Shown here piece after piece: positions 21,469 to 31,050 of a stretch of DNA of 64,000 nt; positions within the stretch are counted from its first letter, which is position 1, and each line of letters opens with the position of its first letter. Under the pieces are notes generated by a model. It was not told the DNA's origin, searched no databases, and saw only the letters and a program-made list of their open reading frames with translations. Origin of the DNA: Leishmania mexicana MHOM/GT/2001/U1103 (lineage: Eukaryota > Euglenozoa > Kinetoplastea > Trypanosomatida > Trypanosomatidae). The DNA is taken from the NCBI RefSeq assembly GCF_000234665.1, contig NC_018331.1, forward strand, positions 186,001 to 250,000, written 5' to 3'. Both the position numbers and the translations under genes were made by a program.

Positions 21469-23253
21469 ATGCAGTCTTCAACCGTCACAGCCGCGTTGCA
21501 GGATGCGTTGGAGAAGGGCGACATTGTCGAACTCGAGCAGGCCATCACGGCCGCCGAGGATGCAATCCACGTATCCGCCTACTCTCGAAAGACGCCATCT
21601 TCTCCTCTAGGCCGTCTGATCGCCCGGGCCAAGAACATGTATCTCGTCCACATGAATGCGTGCAAAGTCTATGTGGAGCCACTGCGAAAGGCGTGCAAGG
21701 AGCTGAGTGAGCGTGGCATCTTTGAAGCCCTCGTCAAGGCTCGTGGCGCACCGGATGAGGTGCAGCTGTGCATGTACACCGACCTGTGCAACGCGGAGTC
21801 TCTGCGGCGCGAAATCATCGAGGCGCAGAGATTAGCCGCGCGGCTACTGGACTCAACGAGCGCACAGGAGGTGGACGATTTTCTGACCGAGTGTTCGCCA
21901 TTCCTCGAGGACCGCACTATCTTGGCCCTCGTTCAAAAGCGCGAGGACCTCATACGCGAGGCGCGCCGGCGCACGCTTGGGAGAGCGACGACAACACCGC
22001 TGCGCACCGGTGCCGCTAAATTCGTGTCGAATCCCCCCGGGCGTGAGCGGCACTACCGCGACCCGCTCGAGTGCGTCCGTCGCTTTGAACTGGAGGACGA
22101 TTGCGTGTCGCCCGTCACTGGACGCCATAAACGGTTGGCGTACCGCAGCAGCAGCGGTGACGGCCCCACCAGCTACGGCGGATGCGCCGTTTCTAGTGAG
22201 TCCTCAGAGGGGGTCGCCAGCAGCTCGAGCAGCGCTCGTGCAGCGTACCCAGCGCTGTGCGATGCGCTGGAGAAGACTCGAGATAGTGCTCTCGAGCGCA
22301 CCATCATGGAAGGGGCATCGCCGTGGATGCAAACAGTGTGTGCTCTGCGGCAGCAGGCCTACGAGGCGGCAGTGTACCAGGAGCACAGTACGCGCCGGCA
22401 GCTTGAGGACGCTGAGGAGGACGGACGCGCAGAGTTGTACCGCAGCGAGATGCTCTCTCGTGTTCTGCGCTGGACGGCGGCAGCTGAGGTTTTTTCTGCT
22501 CACCATGGCGAGAAAAAGGCCGCATTTAAAGGTGACAGCGAAGCCGGCCCGACGCCACAGAAGCCGGTAGCACCACTTGCAACAGTCTTCCCCGCGTCGT
22601 CGCTGGTGTTCCCGCCGTCCCTGTCTGCCACCAGGTCGAAAGCGGCGACAGTGTCGACAGCCGACATAGCGAACCAGCCGCTGACGCGGGTGCACATGAC
22701 GAACTCGCTTTCAGCATACGCTTTTCGCTCCGGGTCGCGGACGCTTACCCCGACGCGTTACTCTCGCCCTGGGGCGGAGGCGACGGTGGAGGGGGCCGTT
22801 CTTGGCAGCGGCGTCCGTCAACGCGTTGCAGAGGAGCTGCACACGCCGCGTCTGTCCCGCGACACGCCGAACATCTCACCTATCAAGGATATGAGCACGA
22901 CAAGCGGTGTGGCGTCTTGGTCCGAGCAGGATCCGCTGTATCACCGCGACAACACGAAGACTGAGTGGGGCGACGGGCTAGAACGCGGAACACCCCGTGG
23001 AAAGCTCTCCGGAGGCAGCGCTAGCGCGGCACCTGACATACTCGCCGGACCGTCGACAGCCACTGCCATGTTACCGTCGCTAGAGCTGCGTCGCGTCCAG
23101 GCACGACTTCGAGCGGTGCTGCAAGAGGAGGACATTCACCGCCGTGACATTGAAGGCACCGAAGACTTCGACCGCAGCGTGTTTCTGTTTCCGGTATCTG
23201 CTCGGATTGCCTTGCTTCGGCGCACAGAGACTCAACGGGTGCGCGCTTTTTGA
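21469..23253 (+). CDS. Conserved-looking hypothetical protein, helical N-terminus and Ser-rich middle
   Basis: A 594-residue protein that I do not recognise. The N-terminal 180 residues are predicted helical (ALQDALEKGDIVELEQAI...), with many Leu/Ala heptad-like positions. A second, similar helix starts near residue 260 (ALCDALEKTRDSALERTI), hinting at an internal duplication. Residues about 230-260 and 360-540 are Ser/Thr/Pro-rich and probably disordered. A short charged segment (VQARLRAVLQEEDIHRRDIEG) lies near the C-terminus. Codon use is typical of its neighbours, so it is probably expressed. The start is the first ATG of the main frame that follows a pyrimidine-rich region; an upstream in-frame start 39 bp away codes for an unlikely extension. 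No membrane segment or signal peptide is visible. Confidence 0.8.
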   Translation: MQSSTVTAALQDALEKGDIVELEQAITAAEDAIHVSAYSRKTPSSPLGRLIARAKNMYLVHMNACKVYVEPLRKACKELSERGIFEALVKARGAPDEVQLCMYTDLCNAESLRREIIEAQRLAARLLDSTSAQEVDDFLTECSPFLEDRTILALVQKREDLIREARRRTLGRATTTPLRTGAAKFVSNPPGRERHYRDPLECVRRFELEDDCVSPVTGRHKRLAYRSSSGDGPTSYGGCAVSSESSEGVASSSSSARAAYPALCDALEKTRDSALERTIMEGASPWMQTVCALRQQAYEAAVYQEHSTRRQLEDAEEDGRAELYRSEMLSRVLRWTAAAEVFSAHHGEKKAAFKGDSEAGPTPQKPVAPLATVFPASSLVFPPSLSATRSKAATVSTADIANQPLTRVHMTNSLSAYAFRSGSRTLTPTRYSRPGAEATVEGAVLGSGVRQRVAEELHTPRLSRDTPNISPIKDMSTTSGVASWSEQDPLYHRDNTKTEWGDGLERGTPRGKLSGGSASAAPDILAGPSTATAMLPSLELRRVQARLRAVLQEEDIHRRDIEGTEDFDRSVFLFPVSARIALLRRTETQRVRAF

Positions 23254-24118
23254 GTTCCACCCCTCCCCACCCGTGTGAAGGAGCACAGAGCCATGTGTGT
23301 GTGCGTGTGGAGGATTCTGAGTGCATGCTGCTGCGGAGCTTTTGGAGTGTTTTATCAAACGCATCCCGCTCACGTCTCGTCGGGCTTGCGAATAGGGCGA
23401 ACCTCACGAAACGAGGCGGAAGAAAAGAAAAAAAGCACTGAGGCAGATTCCACGCTCCCGTGCTACTGGCGGCCGGCAGATCTCTTTTCCTCCACGCTGC
23501 CGCGCGCCTGATGTTCATGTGTCGGTGCAGCATGTGCAAAACGGCAAAGCATGGACACATACAGGTCATGTCGAGAGGCAGACATGCGATGGTGAGGAAC
23601 CAGTAAGTTCGGCGTTTGCTTTCTGTGGGTGCATCGTGATGTCGCCATGAGGGCGGCAGCCGGAGAAGGCGTGTTGGTTCGCGAGGGAGAGAGAGCAAGC
23701 ACATGCGTGAGGCGTCGACGGGGACTGTAGTGCCCTCTCGCATTCGTCGCTCGTCCAATACACCATCCTTCACTCCTCGTCCACTGCTTTACGTCCTCTT
23801 GCCTCTCTTTTGCTTGGTATGTCCGCATGTTTCGCTTTTGACTCCCACGCTCACATGCGCTGCCTCACGCCGCATAACATGCGCCTACATGTGCGCATGT
23901 GCCTTTCCGTTTGCTTCAATCATACACACCCACACACATAAGCGGACGCGACACGGTCTGTGTCGGAGAGGAAACTATTCCACCACTCCTACCTCAGTAC
24001 GGCGCCTGTGTCTCTCTCTCCCTGTCTCTGAGCACGAGCTACTGCAGCCCATTACTCCTCCCCCCCCACATACTTCCTGCACATATTTTGCATCCCTCTT
24101 TGGAGAGGTCATAAAAAG
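23254..24118. other. Intergenic, hypothetical to amastin-like gene
   Basis: No gene is seen. A-rich sequence occurs near 23415-23440, a CA-rich tract near 23927-23940 and a CT-rich tract at about 24010-24035. The last of these suits a splice acceptor for the next gene. Confidence 0.7.
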
Positions 24119-24748
24119 ATGCAGTGCTGCACGATTACCCGCACATGTGTGCTGCTATGCTCGGCCGTTGCGCTGGCGCTCGCCGTGCTCGGTGTCTTTA
24201 CACCGTTTTTTGAGATGCCGGCCAGCATCGGGAGGACCGTCCAGCTCCTGAATGCCACTGTCCAAAGCTCCACCTTCAACATCGAGACGGAGAAAGCGTC
24301 GCTGGAGCGTTTCGGCCTGCTGGTTAGTGGCCCGCCCGCGAACAGCAAGATGACGCTGTGGAAGCTCACGTATGCCTCATCAGGGGCCAAGGCCTCCATC
24401 AACTTGCGGGACGACTATTTTACCTGCTTCCAGGGAAACATGCTCATTCAGACTGCGGAGGGGATCGCTGTGGTTACGTGTGTCCTGGGTGTGGCAAACT
24501 TCATAATGTCGATCTTTCTGTTTCTGTTTTCTGCCGTCATCAAGTTCCCGCTGGTCGTATACTTTTTCTTTGCGGCGGCCGCTGCGGCGGTCACGTTTGG
24601 CCTCACCCTCAACCTCTACCTCCACGGGTGGTGCACGAACCTGCCGCTCAAGACGCAGGAGTGGAACTTGTGGTATGGCTTTGTGTTTTTTGTCATCTCG
24701 TGCGGCGCCTCCCTCATTGCTAGTGTCTTGACGGTCTTCTCTGATTGA
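24119..24748 (+). CDS. Amastin-like four-helix surface membrane protein
   Basis: A 209-residue protein with four hydrophobic segments at about 10-31, 114-137, 142-168 and 184-207. The large loop between helices 1 and 2 (about 80 residues) contains an MTLWK motif and an NAT glycosylation site at 45. The topology, length, loop TLW motif and the C-terminal WYGFVFFVIS-type helix match the amastin superfamily of kinetoplastid surface proteins. The classic amastin signature with two Cys flanking TLWG is only partly present (a Cys at 103 follows the loop), so this is likely a divergent or proto-amastin-type member, or an unrelated tetraspan protein of similar shape. It stands alone rather than in a tandem array. 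Function of the family is poorly defined. Confidence 0.75.
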   Translation: MQCCTITRTCVLLCSAVALALAVLGVFTPFFEMPASIGRTVQLLNATVQSSTFNIETEKASLERFGLLVSGPPANSKMTLWKLTYASSGAKASINLRDDYFTCFQGNMLIQTAEGIAVVTCVLGVANFIMSIFLFLFSAVIKFPLVVYFFFAAAAAAVTFGLTLNLYLHGWCTNLPLKTQEWNLWYGFVFFVISCGASLIASVLTVFSD

Positions 24749-26380
24749 GCAGTCCTCCGATGCGAAGGCTCTGTCCGTGCTCTCGGCCAGCGCGGGTATA
24801 TGTGCGCGAGTGCATGTTCCTCTGTGTGTGTGTATATGCAAACCGATTCTCTTCCAACAGTGGCAGTTTTGTTGACTCTCCCCGTCTTGGTGGTGATTTC
24901 CCGTCCGTTTCCTCCCCTCCCCTCCCTCCCCCCGTATTCGCTTGTGTCACATCTCATCCGTTCATTCTTTGGTACTGCGCCCTCCTTCAATGGGGGGAGG
25001 GCCCGGCGACACACGCACACACAGGCAGCGAAGCGGGAGGATGCTGCTCGACATGTGTGCCTGTGTGTGTCTCTCTCTGTGTGTGTGTTTTGACGTCTGT
25101 AGGCGATGCCTACCTGCTTGGGTCAGCTGTGGCGACTTGCCAGTGCCCTCCACATATCATTCTTGCTTACTCCAGAGTTTCGTCACACTGTTGCTTGTGC
25201 GGTTGAGTCCGATGACGATCGTCCAGCTCTTCTTCGTGTGTGTTTATTATTATTATTAGTTCTTGCTTCCTCTGCTCCTTCCGCGGATGGTCGCCTCTCT
25301 TCCCCTCACATGCCAGGTGTCCGACCAGAGGAGCTAACGCTATCCCTGCTTCGTTTTCCCTCTCCGCCGTGATGTGACAGCAGCTTAAGACTACGGCCGG
25401 ATCTACAGCGACTGGTGTCTTCGTGCCGGTTCGGCTACTATGCGTATCTGTTCAAGTCCACGTACACGCATTGCGTGACGTATTTTTATTTTTTTTCTTG
25501 AAGTGTATGTGCATAAGTGTGCCTATGTGTATGTTGGAGTGTGTGTATGTGCGCGTGTGTGTGTGTGCGCGCGCTTCCCGCGGCGTTGGTTTGAACCCAG
25601 AATCCATGTTTCGAATAAATTATGGAACTGCCAGCTTCTCGCTCGTCTCTCTGTGCATCCTACACTGCACGCCGCTCATGCCTCCACTTCTCTTCTGTGG
25701 CTTGACAGGCCCGGGTGGTGGTGTCGTGAGCGTGGGTGGCAACTGGGCATGCGTGCTTGTGCGGGACGGGTTCTCTGTGCATCCCTCCTCTTTGCTCGCT
25801 TTCCTTCCTTCTGCGTTGGCTCTCCAGTTTTCCGTGGGGCTGTCATGCGCCCAACGCGCCCTCGCGCGCATGACGGCCAAGCAAAATGGCACCAGAGCAC
25901 TGGCACCGCTTTTTATGTTGCGCTCGTGCGTCCCTGGCTGCTCATTTCTTCTCGCTCATCCTTGTCCTTCGGGCTGGTGCTTCCACCCTCTTCCTCGCTT
26001 CATCGGCGACCACCACTGCGCATCAGCGACCACGTAGGTCAAACATCCAGAGCCGAGAGAGCATTGCGTGCAACCCAGCGAAACAAAGAGGGGGAGGGCC
26101 TGTCGTTTTGTTGTCCAGACAGCGGACTGGCTCCCGCACATATTGACTGGTTTTGCTCGTACAGGCACGTCCACTCCTCCTCACAAGCACACACGCAGAT
26201 ACCGAGGCGCTACAATCTCTGCACGCCTTCGACTGTGCCGCCACTGCGCTGCGGCACTTGACACGCGGGAAGAGAACTTTAGAGATACGCTGGGGGTTGT
26301 CTGTGATCTCTGCCCTCCTGCATCGCTGCAATCCTCCTCCCCTTTCTCTCTCTGCCTATCTAAAGTGCTGCCGCGCCGCC
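24749..26380. other. Intergenic, amastin-like gene to RFC2
   Basis: No gene is supported. GT-rich tracts lie at about 25040-25090 and 25540-25570, and an ATT run at 25246-25258. Confidence 0.7.
26325..26365 (+). promoter_or_regulatory. Candidate trans-splice acceptor of RFC2
   Basis: A pyrimidine-rich tract, including a CT-rich run at about 26335-26360, is followed by the first AG at 26364-26365, only 15 nt before the RFC2 ATG. The geometry (polypyrimidine tract then AG) is that of a spliced-leader acceptor. The exact site is inferred. Confidence 0.5.
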
Positions 26381-27463
26381 ATGTCCACCGTCAACACGCC
26401 GTGGGTGGAGAAGTACCGCCCGCAGACGGTGGCGGACATCGTCGGTAACACGGAAGCCATTTCGCGGTTGCAAGTGATCGCGAAGGAGGGCAACTTGCCC
26501 AACTTGCTTCTCTGTGGACCTCCTGGCACCGGTAAGACGACAAGTATGCTCTGCCTCGCGCGCGACCTGTTGCTTCAGAGCACCGACGCTGGAAGCGCAG
26601 GGGCGTCGCCGGGTGGAGCCACGAAGGATATCCTCAAGGACGCGGTACTCGAGTTGAACGCCAGCGACGATCGCGGATTGGACGTGGTACGTGAAAAGAT
26701 CAAGCTCTTTGCCCAGACGAAGAAGACGCTGCCCAAGAAGTTCTTCTCTACAGGCGAAGGCGTCGCCAAGGATGACCACGTGGTGCACCTCCACAAGATT
26801 GTGCTGCTGGATGAGGCGGATAGTATGACCCCAGCTGCGCAGCAGGCGTTGCGTCGCACCATGGAGCTGCACAGCAGCACGACGCGGTTTGCCTTTGCGT
26901 GCAACAATAGCAGCAAGATCATTGAGCCCATCCAGTCCCGCTGCGCTGTCGTCCGATTCAAGAAGCTCAGTGATGCGGACATCTTGAAGCGGCTCGTGTA
27001 CGTCATCCAGCAGGAGAACGTCTCCTACACAGATGACGGACTGGAAGCGCTACTGTACCTCGCCGAAGGCGACCTGCGGCAGGCACTGAATGCCCTCCAG
27101 GCCACACACACGGGCTACGGACTCGTGAATGCTGACAATGTCTTCAAGGTGTGCGATCAGCCGCATCCGCTGCTCGTGGAAAACGTCATCACGGCGTGCG
27201 TCATGAAGCGCAACATTGAGGAGGCGCACCGAGAGATGAATCGCCTGCTCAACCGCGGCTACGCCCCTGTCGACGTGATTGCGACCTTTTTCAAGGTCGT
27301 TCAGACAAACGCGCGCCTTTTTCGCAGTGAGCTGCAGCAGCTGGAAGTGCTGAAAATAGTGGGCGAAACGACGATGCGAATCGCGGAGGGTGTGGGCACT
27401 CCGCTGCAGCTGGCCGCGATGCTCGCACGCATGATTGCCGCCGTGGAGAACAACCCGTCATAG
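26381..27463 (+). CDS. RFC2: Replication factor C subunit 2 (clamp loader AAA+ ATPase)
   Basis: A 360-residue small subunit of the RFC clamp loader, which opens PCNA and places it on primed DNA in the nucleus. It opens with PWVEKYRP (RFC box II). Walker A is GPPGTGKT at 46-53, Walker B is LLDEAD at 142-147 and the arginine-finger SRC motif is at 186-188. Family motifs also seen are [18 protein letters not shown] and [12 protein letters not shown]. The pattern, particularly [13 protein letters not shown] and the C-terminal MRIAEG helix, fits human RFC2 (yeast Rfc4) better than RFC4 or RFC5. A small insertion of Gly/Ala-rich residues sits between Walker A and the ELNAS motif. Length is normal for the family. 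The start gives a short 5' UTR after a clear pyrimidine tract. Confidence 0.95.
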   Translation: MSTVNTPWVEKYRPQTVADIVGNTEAISRLQVIAKEGNLPNLLLCGPPGTGKTTSMLCLARDLLLQSTDAGSAGASPGGATKDILKDAVLELNASDDRGLDVVREKIKLFAQTKKTLPKKFFSTGEGVAKDDHVVHLHKIVLLDEADSMTPAAQQALRRTMELHSSTTRFAFACNNSSKIIEPIQSRCAVVRFKKLSDADILKRLVYVIQQENVSYTDDGLEALLYLAEGDLRQALNALQATHTGYGLVNADNVFKVCDQPHPLLVENVITACVMKRNIEEAHREMNRLLNRGYAPVDVIATFFKVVQTNARLFRSELQQLEVLKIVGETTMRIAEGVGTPLQLAAMLARMIAAVENNPS

Positions 27464-28673
27464 AAATTCCAAGTGAAGTAGCATAGACCGCCCGCGCGGG
27501 AAATGGAAGGAGAGAGGGCAAGACAACTCGCACAGACACTGTGCAACAGTTGTGGCGCGTTTTTTTTTTGGCGGAGGAGGGGGAGGGGGGAGGGGTTGCG
27601 CGGAGGGTGCGTGTTTTCAGCAGCTTGCAGGGAGTTGCCATGCTGCTGTTTTCTTTCGTTGCTTTCGCTCCATCTTGACGTATCCCCCCTCTCTTTCCCG
27701 ACACCACGACCACCACCACCATCCGCTCCGCCCGGCACCGCCACCTCTTTTTCTTCTTTCTGGCCCCCGGAAATTCGTGTTTGCACTGCGCTGCTCGAGC
27801 GGAGCTGCGTGACGTTCACGCAGGCAACATGATCCTCTTCGCGCTGCCTGGGAATGGGACCTTAAAATAGCTTCGAGAAAGGGCGAGCGGCAATGAAAGA
27901 ACAAAGCCAGAGTGCGGCACCATACAAGTCAGGTGTAGGATGGTGGAGGGACGCGGCTTATGCTTGCCTGCGTCGTGTGCGACCCACAGGACGGATCGCA
28001 CCACCGGTCTTGAGGGTGCATTTTGAGGTGTTCGTGGCAATACAGCGACCGACAGACAGAGGTGGGTCTCCCATGCACTGATGTTTCTGTGTGTGCGTGT
28101 GTGTGGGCGTCGGTGATGAGAGGTCATCCGTGCCCGCCCAGCAGCGCGCTCCACGCCATTATTTCACTGGCCACCACTTCCTAACATACCTCCGGCCTCT
28201 CGCTGCTTTTTTTTTCCATCTCACGCTTTGCCTGCAACTGTGTGCAAGGATGTGCGCGAGAAGTGCTTGCATCCAAGCACGTGGTGTACAAGATCGAGAA
28301 CGAAGAGTAACAGAAAGGTTTAGCTGAGCATATACGCGCCTCTGTATCTGTTCGCGTGTCCTCCTAGCGCTGTGTTCAGCACTTTCACTTTAGCATCCTT
28401 AGAAGGGTAACACGCGTTTGGTGTTTGGTGGTGTTGGGGAGGCTGTCGTTGTCGTTGTTTCTGTGTGTGTGTTTACCTTCGAAGGGCAACGTTGGTTTGC
28501 CGATATCACCGCACCCTGTAACCCACCACGGCCTGGCGCGCGTTTCCTTCGCTCCCAACGTTGCCGATAGCGTCTTGCCGCACACCGCCGGTTCAGCCAC
28601 ACACACACACACACACTATATATATATATATAGATATAAACTTTTTTTCCGCAATAATAAAATCAAACAAGCC
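27464..28673. other. Intergenic, RFC2 to CRK
   Basis: No gene is seen. It contains a T10 run at 27560-27569 directly followed by a G-rich stretch (27570-27596) that could form a quadruplex, and the CA/TA tract listed separately. Confidence 0.7.
28599..28640. repeat. CA-to-TA compound microsatellite in the CRK 5' leader region
   Basis: A (CA)n tract runs straight into a (TA)n tract, ending about 35 bp before the kinase ATG. It may lie within the 5' UTR if the spliced-leader acceptor is upstream. Confidence 0.9.
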
Positions 28674-29657
28674 ATGTCCGTGTCGGTGAACAACTTGGAT
28701 GGTAAGCTGGACGTGGTAGACATCACCGCGTTGAGTGCTGCGTATGAGCCGGAGGAGGTGCTCGGCGAGGGAACGTACGGCATCGTGTTCCGAGCCCGCA
28801 ACAAAGCGACCGGAGCCAAGTACGCCATTAAAAAACTCCGACTAGACGGCTTCTCTGAAGGCGTGCCAGCGACCACTATCCGCGAGGCGACTCTCTTACA
28901 CGATCTCAACGACAACCCAAATGTGGTGAAGCTTCTAGATGTCGTGTGCAGCGACCATCGCGTCTACCTCGTTTTCGAGCTGCTTGACGAAGACCTCCGC
29001 AGCTTTATCAAGCGGTACCGTCCCGTCAGCGGGCAGAAACCCACAAATGGGACAGCGGTGCCGCTTCACCTTGTGCGCGAGTTCACGCGCCAGATGCTCT
29101 ACGCGTTGTGGACATGCCACAACAGCCGCATTTTACATCGAGACCTGAAGCCGGGCAACATCCTCGTGGCAAACTACCGCGACAGGAATGGGCAGACGAA
29201 GTTCTACGTGAAGCTGGCCGACTTTGGGCTAGCACGCATGTTCGAGATGTCAGTGCAGACATACACGCACGAGGTCATGACATTGTGGTATCGCTCCCCC
29301 GAGATTATTCTCGGCGATCGTCATTACACGCCGGCGGCAGATGTGTGGTCGGTGGGCTGCATCGTCGCAGAGATGATTCTCGGCTATTCCCTCTTTCGTG
29401 GCGAGAACTGGCGCGACCAGCTGGACAAGGTCTTCTACGTAGTGGGCACCCCGACGGAGCAGACGTGGCCGGGCGTCACGAAGCTGCCTGGCTACGACCG
29501 CAACTTCAAAGTGTACCACGTGGCACCCCTGCCGACGCGGCTGCGCGACTACGACGAGAAAGCGGTCGAGTTCATTGCCTACTTGCTTGTCACAAACCCA
29601 AAACTTCGGCCCACCATTCCGGATATCCTGGAACACCCCTTTATCAAGGATGCGTAG
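28674..29657 (+). CDS. CRK6: cdc2-related (cyclin-dependent) protein kinase, probably CRK6
   Basis: A 327-residue CDK-type Ser/Thr kinase. The glycine loop is GEGTYG at 31-36 with the inhibitory Thr/Tyr pair kept, and the catalytic Lys is Lys53 (AIKK). The PSTAIRE-helix equivalent is GVPATTIRE at 63-71, a divergent cyclin-binding motif. HRDLKPGN starts at 155, DFGLAR at 183, and the activation loop has YTHEVMTLWYRSPE with its phosphorylatable Thr. Two inserts distinguish it from human CDK1: about 10 residues after LRSFIKRY (Gly/Pro/Lys-rich) and about 8 between the HRD loop and DFG (NYRDRNGQTK). All catalytic residues are present, so it should be active with a cyclin partner. The CRK6 name rests on remembered synteny rather than a search and could be another CRK. 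Confidence 0.93.
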   Translation: MSVSVNNLDGKLDVVDITALSAAYEPEEVLGEGTYGIVFRARNKATGAKYAIKKLRLDGFSEGVPATTIREATLLHDLNDNPNVVKLLDVVCSDHRVYLVFELLDEDLRSFIKRYRPVSGQKPTNGTAVPLHLVREFTRQMLYALWTCHNSRILHRDLKPGNILVANYRDRNGQTKFYVKLADFGLARMFEMSVQTYTHEVMTLWYRSPEIILGDRHYTPAADVWSVGCIVAEMILGYSLFRGENWRDQLDKVFYVVGTPTEQTWPGVTKLPGYDRNFKVYHVAPLPTRLRDYDEKAVEFIAYLLVTNPKLRPTIPDILEHPFIKDA

Positions 29658-31050
29658 TGCATCTCCTTTGATTATTCATGCCTTGCCTATTGCGGCGCTG
29701 CCTTGGTGTTGTCCTGTTTTTGTCTGCCCCTTCTGGGACGCCTTTTCCCTTGTATCTGTTCCTGACCAGAGAGGCTAATGGGACGTCGTTGTGTCCTGTG
29801 CGTGCGCCTCACTTCTAGTTGACTGTTTCGATCCACTGACAGCTGTACCGGCAGGCCTGCAGGCCTGCTCTCGGGATGCGGTGAGGCAGACACACACACA
29901 CACACACACACGCACGCACACTGGAACACGAGGTCTTGTTCTTCTTATGGGTTGCCTAACGCAAGCGCCTTGTTTCCTACTTGTAGTGCTAGGGTTGCTC
30001 GTGGTGTCGCGCGCCGCTTCCTGCGCTTGCATTCCGGCTGAGGTGAGATTCACTGGTGTGGCCTCCGATACTTTTTCTCGTTTCCTTTTTGTTGTCCGAT
30101 TTTCTTGCGTCTGCCTTGCGGCCGCTCCCCTCCCCCCTCCTCTTCAACTCCGGCGGAACGCATGCTGTGTCGTCCTACTGCAACGGGACAGACAAACTCT
30201 CGCGTTGTGGAAGGGTAAAAGGCAAGATCACCCCCCCCACCAACCCCTTCCCTTGCCCCCGTCCGCTACTCGCTCGCATCGGACAAGAGGGAGGCAGGAG
30301 CACCCGCTTCCTTCTACATCTGGTGCATACGTTTGCTCTGACCCACAGGATGGGAGAGCTGGGCAAGAATCTCTTGGCTGCTGGGCCTCGCCCCGTACCC
30401 TGGATGTCTGCCTTGCCTGCTTTGTTGAGGGGTGCAGGATGGATGGAAGGGAGGGTGAGGCGGCGGTTATGGTGTATGCGCTTTTTGTACCATTAAACTG
30501 CACCACAGTCGATGTGAACGGATGAGGGCGTTCCTCGTGCCACTAGATCGGCTCCTTGCACATCACTCTGACCATGCCTCGGATGTGAAGGCGACCGCCT
30601 TTTTTCCCTTGCTCACACCTCTGCGTATTCCTTTTGCATTGATTCTCTGTATCGGTTCTCTGTATGTGTCCGTGCATCATCATGTGCATCCCCAACCTCT
30701 GCAGTGCTTTCCGCAAACACGCACACACTCCCCACCCCAACACACACAGACGCACACACAAAAAGCCGATACGCACGCGCGGTCCTGTTGCCGTGGCGTC
30801 GTCTCTCGTTGTGCGCTTCGCTGGTCTCCTCACCGCTGCGCCGGTGTCCAGACTGCGCACCGCCTCCGCTCGCCCTCTGGATAGGCTTGGACAAGACGCA
30901 CCGTTGCAGAGAGGTTTGGCGCTCGCGCTTGTCGACCACAGACGCATGGCAGTACCCAGTACGTGCATGTATTCAATTTGCGGATGGTGGGAGAGGGGTA
31001 ACCATTGACCCTGTCGCGGACTTGTTCCTTAACGAGACGGAGCAGCGCGA
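29658..31050. other. Intergenic, CRK to RING-PHD gene
   Basis: No gene is supported. It has a (CA)n tract at 29889-29911, a C-rich stretch near 30228-30265 and CA-rich sequence around 30718-30770. Confidence 0.7.
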
